Source of the DNA: Phycisphaeraceae bacterium
GTDB taxonomy: Bacteria > Planctomycetota > Phycisphaerae > Phycisphaerales > UBA1924
Length of the DNA: 64,000 nucleotides
Assembly: GCA_020639155.1 (NCBI GenBank)
Contig: JACKHF010000001.1
Span: 1,426,001 to 1,490,000, forward strand
Direction: 5' to 3'
Within the stretch, counting starts at the first letter, position 1. The number at the start of each line of letters is the position of its first letter. The notes under the pieces were generated by a model that was not told where the DNA came from, made no database searches, and saw only the letters and a program-made list of their open reading frames with translations. Both the position numbers and the translations under genes were made by a program. Positions 1 to 8,298 of the stretch are shown here, one piece after another.

Positions 1-104
1 GGTGCGAACAGACTGGCCCGAACCCTCCAGACTGTCGCGCTGTATCACGTCAGCCCCGCGCTGCACATTGTCGTTGTGCGCGCTGAACACGAAGGAGTGC
101 CCCG
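1..104. other. Window edge and leader of the transketolase gene
   Basis: No gene can be supported in the first 104 bases. One forward frame stays open from the edge into the transketolase gene and another closes at a stop near base 91, so the tail of an upstream gene is possible but unrecognisable. An AAGGAG ribosome-binding site lies a few bases before the ATG at 105. Confidence 0.4.
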
Positions 105-2075
105 ATGTCATTTGAAGCAGCAATTCACGCGCAGGCCATCGACCTCGGAAAGACCTCGCTTGAGATGACAGCAGCTGCGGGATCGGGCCACCCGACCACA
201 GCACTCAGTCTGGCTCACATCGTCACCATCCTCATGTTCGATGCAATGCGCTGGTCGCCCGACTATCCCGATTATCCCACATCAGACCGTCTTGTACTTT
301 CAGAGGGGCATGCTGTTCCGATCGTGTACGCGGCAGCGTGCAAACTCGGTGTTGTTGTTGGTAAGGATGAGGCGAGCCGGCGCAAGCTTGCGCAGGATGA
401 ATGGAAGACACTTCGCGAAGCAGACTCATTGCTCGATGGACATCCCAATCCGATGGAAGGGTTCCCGTTCTTTGATGCAGCTACCGGCTCGCTTGGTCAG
501 GGACTCAGCGTTGCGCTTGGTCTTGGTGAAGCAGCACGATTTGACGGATTCGACAAGCACATTTACTGCATCATCGGTGATGGCGAAGCACGCGAGGGAC
601 AGATCACGGAAGCCATTGATGAAATGATGGATCGTAATCTTGTGAACGTCTGCCCTATCTTCAACTGCAATCAGTACGGGCAAGCTGCACGTGTCTCCGA
701 TCAGCAGTCTGTTGAAAAGCTCAAGGCGCGTCTTGATGCTGCCGGAATGCATGTTGTCGAGATCGATGGACACAACCCGGAGCAGATCCGCAGCGCATTG
801 AAAACATTCGCCGAGCGCGCCCGAGCAAACAACGGCGCGCCGATGGCGATCGTTGCAAAGACTGTCAAGGGATGGGGCGCACCGTCGATCCAAGGTGGTG
901 GCTGGCATGGCAAGCCGCCGACGGGTGATGCGCTGCAGAAGGCGCTGTCTGAACTTGATCAGCGCAGAACAGAACTCACAACAACACTCGCCAGCTCGGA
1001 CACATTCCAGATCCAGCCGCCCGCGCAGGCACCAGCGCCGACCGAGCCGATATTCGATATCCCCAGCTTCAGTCAGGCAATGAAGAAGTACGACATGGAG
1101 TCGCTGTACCACTCAGGGCGCATGGCGACTCGCCGAGCATACGGACTGGCACTCCGCGCACTCGGCCATGCAAGCAAGGATGTTGTTGTGCTCGATGCTG
1201 ATGTGTCAAACTCAACCTTTGCGGAGTGGTTCGCGAAGGACAGCGACATCAACGATCGCTTTATCGAATGCAAAATCGCAGAGCAGAACATGATCTCAAT
1301 GGGTGTAGGTCTTTCTGCTGCAGGTAAGGTGCCGTTCTGTTCGACCTTTGCCAAGTTTCTGACACGCGCGTACGACCAGATCGAGATGGCGATCTATTCT
1401 GGTGCAAACATCAAGATCGTTGGCTCTCACTCGGGCATCTCACTCGCTGCAGATGGACCGTCGCAGATGTCACTGCCGGATATCGCATGGTTCCGCTCGC
1501 TCTCAACGGTGCGTGATCATCGCGGCAATCCCGGGTGCTACATCCTCCAGCCGGCCGACGCTTTTGCTGCGTACGCGCTCACACAGACGATGGCTGAGTA
1601 TGAGGGTGTGTGCTATATGCGCACGCTGCGCCCCGACACGGAGTTCCTGTACTCCGACGATGTTGTCTTCAATCTTGGTGGGTTCGAGGTATTGCACAAG
1701 GGACGCGATGTCGCGCTTATCACATCGGGTTACACGGTGCACGAGGCGAACAAGGCAATCGAGAAACTTGATCAGGCTGGTGTTTCCGCGACGCTTGTTG
1801 ATCTGTACTCGCTCCCGTTCGATGCGGACAAGCTGATGGACCTGATCGGTGAGAACGGCGGCTATGCCATCACGATCGAGGACAACTTCGGTGCCTCAAT
1901 CGGATCAGCGGTTGCGGACGCCATTACAGAATCAGGCGACGGATTTACGCTCAAACAGATCCACGTCACACGCATCCCCAAGAGCGCGCGCTCCGAGGAC
2001 GCGATCATGAAGATGTGCGGGTTGACATCGGACGATATCGCCAAGAGCGTGCTGAACGTGCTCGAAGTGGCGTAA
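105..2075 (+). CDS. tkt: Transketolase
   Basis: Transketolase moves two-carbon ketol units between sugar phosphates in the non-oxidative pentose phosphate pathway, using thiamine diphosphate and a divalent metal. The 656-residue product has the usual length. Visible marks are the N-terminal GSGHP motif near residue 27, the cofactor-binding stretch GDGEAREGQ near 158, and the pyrimidine-binding half starting near 331 with the catalytic glutamate in AEQNM near 392-396. A C-terminal transketolase domain follows. The start at 105 is supported by AAGGAG just upstream. The gene stands alone and ends before a strong hairpin. A 1-deoxyxylulose-5-phosphate synthase is less likely because its characteristic domain order and motifs are absent. 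Confidence 0.95.
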   Translation: MSFEAAIHAQAIDLGKTSLEMTAAAGSGHPTTALSLAHIVTILMFDAMRWSPDYPDYPTSDRLVLSEGHAVPIVYAAACKLGVVVGKDEASRRKLAQDEWKTLREADSLLDGHPNPMEGFPFFDAATGSLGQGLSVALGLGEAARFDGFDKHIYCIIGDGEAREGQITEAIDEMMDRNLVNVCPIFNCNQYGQAARVSDQQSVEKLKARLDAAGMHVVEIDGHNPEQIRSALKTFAERARANNGAPMAIVAKTVKGWGAPSIQGGGWHGKPPTGDALQKALSELDQRRTELTTTLASSDTFQIQPPAQAPAPTEPIFDIPSFSQAMKKYDMESLYHSGRMATRRAYGLALRALGHASKDVVVLDADVSNSTFAEWFAKDSDINDRFIECKIAEQNMISMGVGLSAAGKVPFCSTFAKFLTRAYDQIEMAIYSGANIKIVGSHSGISLAADGPSQMSLPDIAWFRSLSTVRDHRGNPGCYILQPADAFAAYALTQTMAEYEGVCYMRTLRPDTEFLYSDDVVFNLGGFEVLHKGRDVALITSGYTVHEANKAIEKLDQAGVSATLVDLYSLPFDADKLMDLIGENGGYAITIEDNFGASIGSAVADAITESGDGFTLKQIHVTRIPKSARSEDAIMKMCGLTSDDIAKSVLNVLEVA

Positions 2076-2100
2076 ACTCGAAGGTAATTAGATTTAACCA

Positions 2101-2129
2101 CAAGCCCACGGATTGAATCCGTGGGCTTG
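2101..2129. terminator. Perfect 14-bp hairpin after tkt
   Basis: CAAGCCCACGGATT at 2101-2114 pairs perfectly with 2116-2129 around a single central base, and T-rich sequence follows. It lies between the convergent transketolase and regulator genes and could stop transcription from both sides. A weaker version of the same core (TGGATT/AATCCA) recurs near 20010-20024. Confidence 0.75.
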
Positions 2130-2145
2130 GTTATTCATACTCTCA

Positions 2146-2745
2146 TTACCCACCGCTTCGAACTTCTTTCGGCTCGATCGGCGCAAGCACGAATGTCAGA
2201 CTGTGCAACTCGCTCCCCTCAGTTGGCTGCGTCTCTGAGAAAATCTCCTGGAGTCTGTGCAGAATCACATTGACTTCACGTCGTTGCGCCTTGTTGAGCC
2301 ATGCTTTCTGCCTGCTCGCGTTGAGATTGCGTTCCGATCCATCGCAGCGCGCGATATCGGGCTTGAACCCCGCTTTGAAGTCCCGCTCGGCAACACGCAG
2401 CATCGAGCCGACAATGCGCGCCACTGTGTTGACCGTGTCTTCGTTGTTCGGCTCATAACACAGTCGCATGATGCCACGCGTTGGGGTTGAAACAAGCAGT
2501 TCTTCGCGCCGACTCGAAGGTCGGGTTCCAGCTTTTACGAGCAGACCCGCTTCTATGAGCGCGCGGATGTGGTAGTACAGGCTGTCAGCGGAGCAACCCA
2601 GCGCGAGTGCAATTTCTCTGATCGAGCACACCGAGAGGGCATTCACGGTGTCGATGATCTCCTGCCGGACAGATGAAGAGAGGGCCCGCATCTGCTTTGT
2701 GTCTGTGATCTTCTGCTCGGGGCGTTTTCGTGCCATATCCCGCAT
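2146..2745 (-). CDS. Winged helix-turn-helix regulator, ArsR-like
   Basis: A 199-residue predicted transcription factor. The N-terminal third (about residues 25-95) reads as a winged HTH: it contains RQEIIDTV, then REIALALGCSADSLYYHIRAL as the HTH, then a wing with GLLVKAG. This is typical of ArsR-like HTH_20 domains. The C-terminal half is unrecognised and may sense a ligand or dimerise. The gene is divergent from a TPR lipoprotein gene, and a perfect 9-bp inverted repeat lies between the two starts, so the protein may control itself and the lipoprotein. An ATG at 2736 is an alternative start; neither has a clear ribosome-binding site. No metal-binding cysteine pair typical of ArsR sensors is evident. 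Confidence 0.75.
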   Translation of the reverse strand: MRDMARKRPEQKITDTKQMRALSSSVRQEIIDTVNALSVCSIREIALALGCSADSLYYHIRALIEAGLLVKAGTRPSSRREELLVSTPTRGIMRLCYEPNNEDTVNTVARIVGSMLRVAERDFKAGFKPDIARCDGSERNLNASRQKAWLNKAQRREVNVILHRLQEIFSETQPTEGSELHSLTFVLAPIEPKEVRSGG

Positions 2746-2791
2746 CGTTGGAGGGTGAAATCGATTGAGATGCAGAAGTGCTGGGGCCTAT

Positions 2792-2821
2792 TTGTTGAAA
2801 ATAGTTGATTTATTTCAACAA
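2792..2821. promoter_or_regulatory. Inverted repeat, candidate operator
   Basis: TTGTTGAAA at 2792-2800 and its exact complement TTTCAACAA at 2813-2821 are separated by 12 bases in AT-rich sequence. The repeat sits between the divergent regulator (start 2745) and lipoprotein (start 2922) genes. Binding by the neighbouring regulator is an inference. Confidence 0.5.
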
Positions 2822-2921
2822 TCATGATATATTCATTGCATACGTTGTCAGGCTGAAACGCGGCTTCAGGAGTCGTTGGACGGGTGGATCGGATTCTGGA
2901 AGCAGGAAGTGAGGGAACCCA

Positions 2922-3761
2922 ATGCGAGCATGGTTCAAACGGGCAGGCACCGGGGTAGCGGTTTGCTGCGTGCTGTTCCAGAGTGCGTGTACACGCTCTG
3001 CGCGAGTAGAAGCGGAGCCATCGTCGGACGAAATCCGAGCGATCATGGAAGACGCAGCAACGAAGTTCCATGCGGGAGATCGCACAGACGCCATTGCCGA
3101 GCAGCGTCGTGCAGTGGAACTTGCGGAACGATTGCCGGAGCAGGCACGCGACATGCGTATTCACTCTCGTCTTGCACTCTCGTCGATGTTGCTGTTTACC
3201 GGGAGCACAGATGAGGCAATGGAGTACGCGCAAAGGGCGAACATACTCGCAGAAGAAACACTCGCGCGGTCAAGGACGGAAGTTGCAACCACACTGAAGT
3301 ATCTCGGCGGTGTGTACTTGCTGCGTGAAGATTTCGATAACGCAGAGAAGACGCATCTGCGTGCGATCGAACTCTCAGAGGAGGCGGTTGGTCCTGATCA
3401 CCCCGAGACAGCCAAGCACATTGGGAATCTCGCCGCTGTCATGGTGCAGAAAGGAGACTTCGATCGCGCAGAGCAACTCTTCGATCGCGCCATGAGAATA
3501 TGGCATGCTCAGCCAAAGCCAAATCCGGTTTACACCGTCGGCGAAATGATAAACCTTGCTGCAATGCGCCTTGAGCAGGGACGTATCGAGGAGGCTGAGC
3601 ATTTATATGCAGATGCCCTTGTGATACAGGAAGATGCCTTTGGCACGGCCAGTCCAAGACTCGAGAATCTGCTGCGTAACTATGCGATGTTTCTCCGCAA
3701 GATCGGGAAGTCCGATGAAGCTGATGCCATGGAGATGAGGATTGTTCCGACGAATGAATGA
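2922..3761 (+). CDS. TPR lipoprotein
   Basis: A 279-residue exported protein made of tetratricopeptide repeats. The N-terminus is a lipoprotein signal with a lipobox ending at Cys23 (FQSAC), so the mature protein should be lipid-anchored. From about residue 40 onward there are helical repeats of the 'Kinesin light chain'/TPR_10 type, for example 'GGVYLLREDFDNAEKTHLRA' followed by similar blocks, with the characteristic GPDHPET loop near 153. Such repeats are protein-binding scaffolds; the partner is unknown. GAGGGA is placed well before the ATG. The gene is divergent from the winged-helix regulator and may be its target. Confidence 0.8.
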   Translation: MRAWFKRAGTGVAVCCVLFQSACTRSARVEAEPSSDEIRAIMEDAATKFHAGDRTDAIAEQRRAVELAERLPEQARDMRIHSRLALSSMLLFTGSTDEAMEYAQRANILAEETLARSRTEVATTLKYLGGVYLLREDFDNAEKTHLRAIELSEEAVGPDHPETAKHIGNLAAVMVQKGDFDRAEQLFDRAMRIWHAQPKPNPVYTVGEMINLAAMRLEQGRIEEAEHLYADALVIQEDAFGTASPRLENLLRNYAMFLRKIGKSDEADAMEMRIVPTNE

Positions 3762-3773
3762 GCATCACATACG

Positions 3774-4604
3774 CTATGCGGGTACTCGCTCAGCCGTTAA
3801 CTCAAGTTCTCCATCCTGAATATGCAGCATAGGTTTGTCCGAGTCAATGCTGAAGGTGAACACAACATTCGGCGCGCCACCAGGATTGAAGATGTGATTT
3901 CCCCGCGAGAATAATGCGCGAGGTGTGCCATCTTCAACCGCAAAGGTTGGCGATGTCTGGCGCTCGTTGTACGCGACGATGAACTTCACACCCGGTGCAT
4001 CGTTCGGGCTGTACGTTCCCATATACGGCGATGCATTTGCTTCTGTCATGTCGATCTTCGGTTGGGCAATGTCAGCGTCTCCCAGTTCTTCGAGGTATTC
4101 GACCACAAGTTTCGCATCGTCACGGCCTACACGTGCATGACGCATGAGCGTGAACGTGCCGTGCGGCCCGACGTTGCGCTGGATCCCGGGATTGGCTGTA
4201 CAGAACGCGCGTACAACGTCAACCTGTCCGAGCATCGCAAACGTGAAAATGTCTGGTCGTGCGCCGTGCGCGATGAGAAACTCCGCTATATCACGGCGCC
4301 CTGTGTGCGAGCACGCGCCCAGGGCGGTCTCCCAGTCGCCGAACCCCCAGTCCCACGCAGCCTTTGCGAGTTGCGGGCGTTTGGTCACGAGTTCCTTCAC
4401 ACGGTCGAGGTTTGTGTGCGATGCGCCAACGACACCGCTGACGACCTCCGGATCCTGCGACGGGAACGAGTCCGCGATCGATCCGCGCATGCGCTGGAGC
4501 AGCTTTGCTGTGACAGCGGAGGGGTTGTGTGCTGATGCAAACGATGGCGCAAGGGCGATTGCGGGGGCGGCAGCAAGGAATCCTCGGCGGTTCAGGGTGG
4601 TCAT
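3774..4604 (-). CDS. Tat-exported ankyrin-repeat protein
   Basis: A 276-residue protein with a twin-arginine signal peptide: NRRGFLAAAPA at residues 5-15, then a hydrophobic stretch and an Ala-Ser-Ala cleavage site near residue 25. The central part (about 80-180) looks like degenerate ankyrin repeats, with phrases such as GDWETALGACSHTGRRDIAE and FLIAHGA. The C-terminal third is unrecognised and may be a beta domain. The start at 4604 is chosen because AAGGAG precedes it and because it places the twin arginines at the N-terminus; an in-frame start at 4721 would bury the signal. It is divergent from the BlaI-M56 pair and shares its upstream region, which carries candidate BlaI operators. Confidence 0.8.
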   Translation of the reverse strand: MTTLNRRGFLAAAPAIALAPSFASAHNPSAVTAKLLQRMRGSIADSFPSQDPEVVSGVVGASHTNLDRVKELVTKRPQLAKAAWDWGFGDWETALGACSHTGRRDIAEFLIAHGARPDIFTFAMLGQVDVVRAFCTANPGIQRNVGPHGTFTLMRHARVGRDDAKLVVEYLEELGDADIAQPKIDMTEANASPYMGTYSPNDAPGVKFIVAYNERQTSPTFAVEDGTPRALFSRGNHIFNPGGAPNVVFTFSIDSDKPMLHIQDGELELTAERVPA

Positions 4605-4759
4605 CGGTTGCTCCTTCTTCCAATTGGGCTTTGGTGGGGTGTGGGTGAGCGCGCAACCGACCACAGAACCAGATTGGGCACTCAGGTATTCAGATAAAGC
4701 GAGTTTGCATGCCGGACGCAATGTTGTTATAGGTCATTTTGCGTCTTTTTGCCCATTTC

Positions 4760-4827
4760 GTCGTAAGTTTCGAAAATGGATGAACAAATATACGACTAAT
4801 TGTCGTATATTGACGACAGAGTGTCGT
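4760..4827. promoter_or_regulatory. Cluster of GTCGTA dyads, candidate BlaI operators
   Basis: ATATACGAC at 4788-4796 and GTCGTATAT at 4802-4810 form a perfect dyad with a 5-base centre, extendable by one pair to 4787-4811. A second dyad, ACGACA at 4813-4818 with TGTCGT at 4822-4827, follows at once. A lone GTCGTA half-site lies at 4760-4765. BlaI/MecI repressors bind short dyads in the promoters of their own operons, so these are good candidates for the repressor encoded at 4901. The same region serves the divergent ankyrin gene. Confidence 0.6.
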
Positions 4828-4900
4828 TCATCGCGCATCAACACATGTGCCATCACAAGGGCATTGCACGCTGCTCGCGCCACCAGAAGAGAGGACATTG

Positions 4901-5302
4901 ATGAGTCAGCCCCCACTCGCAAACGCGGAACTCGCGGTCATGGAACTGCTTTGGGAGCAAGACAAGCTGACCGCTCGGTCCATACGTGAGCAGCTTTACC
5001 CCAGCGCGAGCAAGGCGCAGCACGGCACAGTCCAGCGATTGCTTCAGCGACTCGAAGAGAAGGGATTCATCGATCGCGACACGTCGCTCTCGGTCCATCT
5101 GTTCTCGGCGCGCATCTCGCGTGAGGCGTACGCCGGGAATCAACTCAAATCACTCGCGGACAAACTCACTGGCGGCTCACTCGCGCCGCTGCTCACGCAT
5201 CTTGTCGAGCAGCGCAGAATCTCCGCTGACGAACTCTCGCGCCTGCGCACGATTCTCGAAGAAGCGCAGGACGAAACAGACGGAGAGGGAGGCTGGCAAT
5301 GA
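4901..5302 (+). CDS. BlaI/MecI/CopY-family repressor
   Basis: A 133-residue winged-helix repressor. Typical BlaI features are visible: the opening LANAELAVMELLWEQDKLTAR-like helix region, the recognition helix block AQHGTVQRLLQRLEEKGFIDRD, and a C-terminal dimerisation helix region. Family members repress their own operon until a partner M56 membrane peptidase triggers their cleavage. Here the M56 gene follows directly with a 4-base ATGA overlap. The ATG at 4901 has AGAGGAC upstream and gives the usual family length, whereas the longer in-frame start at 4847 adds a non-conserved extension. The regulated stress is not shown by the sequence; no beta-lactamase gene is nearby. Confidence 0.9.
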   Translation: MSQPPLANAELAVMELLWEQDKLTARSIREQLYPSASKAQHGTVQRLLQRLEEKGFIDRDTSLSVHLFSARISREAYAGNQLKSLADKLTGGSLAPLLTHLVEQRRISADELSRLRTILEEAQDETDGEGGWQ

Positions 5303-7527
5303 CAGACCTTCTGCTCCAGATTGGATTGAGCAACCTGCTTGTGTCGCTGGTGCTTGCGATTGCAGCGTGGTGTGTTCATAGAACAAGTTCGCGCCCGGCG
5401 CTTGCGCATCTGTTGTGGGTGCTGGTGCTGGTAAAACTCGTCACGCCACCGATGTTCACATTGCCGGTGGTGCCTGTGCCCGATTCCGGGCGATCGGCCG
5501 ATGTGCCAGCACTTGAGACGTTTGCTGCAGATTTGCCTGTTGAGCTCGTACACAGCGTCGCAGCTGCCGAGGTGCTGCCGTACAACGAGCCGATTGGTTC
5601 CGCGTGGTCGAGGACGGACGTGCTGATCGGTATGTGGCTTCTCGGGAGCGCATGCATTCTCGCGTGGTCTCTTGTCAGGGTGTACAGGTTCAATCGTGTG
5701 CTGCACATGGGAGCATCGAGTGCGCCGCACCATGTGCAGAGATGCGCGCATGAACTCGCACAACGGTTCGGTTTGCGCACAACACCGATCATTGAGACAA
5801 CGAGTGCCCGGGTGTCTCCCATGGTGTGGTGGATCGGCGGTCGTGTGCGGATCGTGCTTCCGATAGAACTTGTCGAAGATATGAACGACGAGCAGATGCG
5901 ATGGGTGCTCGCGCACGAGCTCGCGCACGTTCGCCGTCATGATCATGTGGTGCGCTGGCTTGAGTGGTTGGCGTGCGTCGGGTTCTGGTGGAACCCGATA
6001 TCGTGGGTTGCGCGCCGGTATCTCCGCATCAACGAGGAGATCTGCTGCGACGCGCTCGTGCTTTCAACATTCCAGAACACACACAGGCGCTATGCGCAGG
6101 CGCTGATGGCTGTGGTTGAGTTTCTGTCCTCCCCGGCTCTCCGCCCGCCGGCTGTGGCAAGCGAAATCAATAGCGGCGGATGTCTTGAACGGAGATTCAG
6201 AATGATCGTTTCACGAAATACCATGAGGAAAACACCGCGCTGGTTGAACGCCGGTGTGCTTGTTGCAGCCGTCGGCATCCTGCCGGTGGGCATCGCGTAC
6301 GGGCAGCAGGTGGATGCTGTTCAGGCGAGACTACACGAGGCTGTGAAGAACGGCGAGATATCGAAGGATCAAGCGCATGTGATGATGGGTGCGCTGAAGG
6401 CCTACCTGGCGGATGAATCGCAGCCAGAGTTTGTTGCGAACTCCACGATGCCCGAGGATAAAGCCAAGGGCGGTGTGTACATCGAATACATCAATGGTGC
6501 CAAGACAGATAAGGTGCGTGAATCTGCGAAGGCGCGTGCCATCTACGAGGAGCGTCTTGCAGTTGTTGAGCACCAGCAGAGGGCGCTTGAAACCGCTCGC
6601 AAGCAGATTGAAGCCAAAGCAAAGCAGGACAAGGGAGCATACGCAAAGGCACTCGCCGATCTGCAGGCAGCGAAGGAGGCACTCGCTGAACATGAGCATC
6701 ATCTTGCGGCTGAGAAGTACAACATTGCCTGGAGGAACGCGCAGGGCGACACCACGCAGCCAGAGATTGCACGAGACCTGTATGAGAAGCTGATAACAGA
6801 GACAAGAGCCGCCGAACTCGCGCGCGAAAACGTGAAGGCTGAAACGGATATAGAGAAGCTCCATTCCCACCTGAAGCATCTATATCAGCAGCACAATGAT
6901 CTGGCTGGTGAGCACGTGGAGCAGTTGCACGAGCACCTGCAAGAGCTGCACGAGCAGTATAACACACTCAGGCACCACGACGGTGACGTCGAGAAACTCC
7001 ACAAGCATCTGAGCGAACTGCATGCCCGCGAGGACACGCTGCGAGCCGAGGAGGAACTCGCGAATCTGCACGCGCATCTGCGTGAGTTGAAAGAGGCAAA
7101 CAAGCCGATGGACGAGTCAATGCTGCGCGATCTTGCAGAGGTGAAGCAACGGATCGCTGAGCACAACGTAAAGATTGACGAAAGCCGGCATCACATCAAT
7201 CAACTCCGTGATCGTGAACTGGAACTGTTTGCTGAGCGCAACGCGAAGGCTCAGCAGAAAAAGATTGATGAGACGAAAAAGGCCGAAGAGCTCCTCCGCA
7301 AGCTGATCGAAATGGACGCGGTCTCCAGCGAGAAGGACAAGGAGACCCTGAGGCGTGTTCTCGAGTCGCTCAGGCGTGAACGTGTGAGTAGTAATGACGT
7401 CGTACTTCCTTCACTCGTCCTGCAATATGTGTCCCCACAGGCAGAAACCAAGTCCGCGCCAGAAGACTGGGAGCTCCAGATCGAACGGAAGCTCCAGTCG
7501 CAGCACGAGCAGCCGAAGGGTCGGTAG
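5299..7527 (+). CDS. BlaR1-like M56 peptidase with His-rich coiled coil
   Basis: A 742-residue integral membrane metallopeptidase and likely sensor. Residues 1-320 form the M56 domain: membrane helices at the N-terminus, the zinc motif HELAH at 206-210, and the third ligand glutamate near 247 in EEICCDA. A membrane segment at about 315-335 is followed by some 400 residues of charged coiled coil (about 370-700). Within it, residues 520-598 repeat 'LHxHLxxL' four times. In classical BlaR1 this position holds a penicillin-binding domain, which is absent here. The protein probably senses something at the envelope and inactivates the adjacent BlaI. The start overlaps the blaI stop as ATGA. Confidence 0.88.
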   Translation: MTDLLLQIGLSNLLVSLVLAIAAWCVHRTSSRPALAHLLWVLVLVKLVTPPMFTLPVVPVPDSGRSADVPALETFAADLPVELVHSVAAAEVLPYNEPIGSAWSRTDVLIGMWLLGSACILAWSLVRVYRFNRVLHMGASSAPHHVQRCAHELAQRFGLRTTPIIETTSARVSPMVWWIGGRVRIVLPIELVEDMNDEQMRWVLAHELAHVRRHDHVVRWLEWLACVGFWWNPISWVARRYLRINEEICCDALVLSTFQNTHRRYAQALMAVVEFLSSPALRPPAVASEINSGGCLERRFRMIVSRNTMRKTPRWLNAGVLVAAVGILPVGIAYGQQVDAVQARLHEAVKNGEISKDQAHVMMGALKAYLADESQPEFVANSTMPEDKAKGGVYIEYINGAKTDKVRESAKARAIYEERLAVVEHQQRALETARKQIEAKAKQDKGAYAKALADLQAAKEALAEHEHHLAAEKYNIAWRNAQGDTTQPEIARDLYEKLITETRAAELARENVKAETDIEKLHSHLKHLYQQHNDLAGEHVEQLHEHLQELHEQYNTLRHHDGDVEKLHKHLSELHAREDTLRAEEELANLHAHLRELKEANKPMDESMLRDLAEVKQRIAEHNVKIDESRHHINQLRDRELELFAERNAKAQQKKIDETKKAEELLRKLIEMDAVSSEKDKETLRRVLESLRRERVSSNDVVLPSLVLQYVSPQAETKSAPEDWELQIERKLQSQHEQPKGR

Positions 7528-7581
7528 GTACTCAAGCAGCTACCTTATCTTGTGTGCGGCGCTTCACGGTGCTGACCACTG

Positions 7582-7612
7582 AACAGCCCGGCGAGTCCGG
7601 GTTGTTTGTTCT
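7582..7612 (+). terminator. Hairpin terminator after the BlaI-M56 operon
   Basis: AACAGCCCGG at 7582-7591 pairs with CCGGGTTGTT at 7597-7606 (one G-T pair), followed by TGTTCTTTGT. This is a conventional rho-independent terminator layout. Confidence 0.7.
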
Positions 7613-8298
7613 TTGTACAGTATTCTAAAAATCTACGACAAACCACGGATTGTGATGGAACCTCTCATGGCTCGTGCATCGAATAGAGTGGTGCGTATCT
7701 GCGCCGTCGGTCCACAATGGGCGGATGGAAGATGCCGCTTGAGTCTGTGCTCGTCTGTTTGTAGTCGCAAAGAGGGTCGATTGCAGAGAGCGAGATTGTC
7801 AGCCCCCGCTTGCTGACAAAGACCAAGTCAGCCCAGCATGAAGACGCTGTGTGGGTTCTGTACAGGACCTGCGAGCCCGTGCGGGTTTGTTTAGAGGATG
7901 GTGATTGGTGCAGGCACCGAAGGGTGCTGGCGCATCGGCTTGTGGCTTTGATGCGCACATAAGGAGAGCCGCAGTGGTCTCAGCTATCCCGACAATGAAC
8001 AACATGGACCCTCCGACCGGGTTGGGAGATTTCATGGACAGTTCGTTGTCGGTCAGCGAGAACGCAGCCCGAGCTGGCGCTACCATCAACGCTGCTCAGC
8101 ACCCCCTGCGAGCAGATCTGAGCGACAATCGCCAGAGATGCGGACGCAGCTCGTCCGCGCGACAAGCAGACAATCGCAAGCACCCCCTGCTTGCATCTGT
8201 CCACCAGAGTTGAATCAGGAGCACGCTGAGGACCACGAGTCCATGCCCGTCCGTTTGAACCACACCTGTGTGTGGATGAGCAAGAGCGAGGAACCACG
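7613..8298 (+). promoter_or_regulatory. Long leader region of the giant surface protein gene
   Basis: About 690 bases without a confident gene. It contains two clean hairpins: TTGTCAGC 7796-7803 with GCTGACAA 7812-7819, and GCGCATC 7930-7936 with GATGCGC 7950-7956. Two short direct repeats of AGCACCCCCTGC occur near 8098 and 8178, each close to a GACAATCGC element. A possible small ORF at 7974-8213 is listed separately. The region may be a structured 5' leader or hold a small RNA; no known riboswitch was recognised. Confidence 0.35.
7974..8213 (+). CDS. Possible small protein, 79 residues
   Basis: A GTG codon at 7974 follows AAGGAG by a normal distance, and the frame stays open for 79 codons to a TGA at 8211-8213. 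The predicted peptide (VVSAIPTMNNMDPPTGLGD at the start) has no signal, membrane segment or known domain. Its second half is rich in Arg, Ser and Gln and partly encoded by short direct repeats, which argues against a conserved protein. It may be a leader peptide for the giant gene downstream or not a gene at all. Confidence 0.25.
   Translation: MVSAIPTMNNMDPPTGLGDFMDSSLSVSENAARAGATINAAQHPLRADLSDNRQRCGRSSSARQADNRKHPLLASVHQS

Noticed and set aside
2101..2129. Palindrome considered as an attachment site or mobile repeat
   Set aside because: Only a weak partial copy occurs elsewhere in the window and the position between convergent genes fits a terminator better.
7796..7819. Hairpin considered as part of a cyclic-di-GMP riboswitch
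   Set aside because: The conserved riboswitch core sequences are not present around it.
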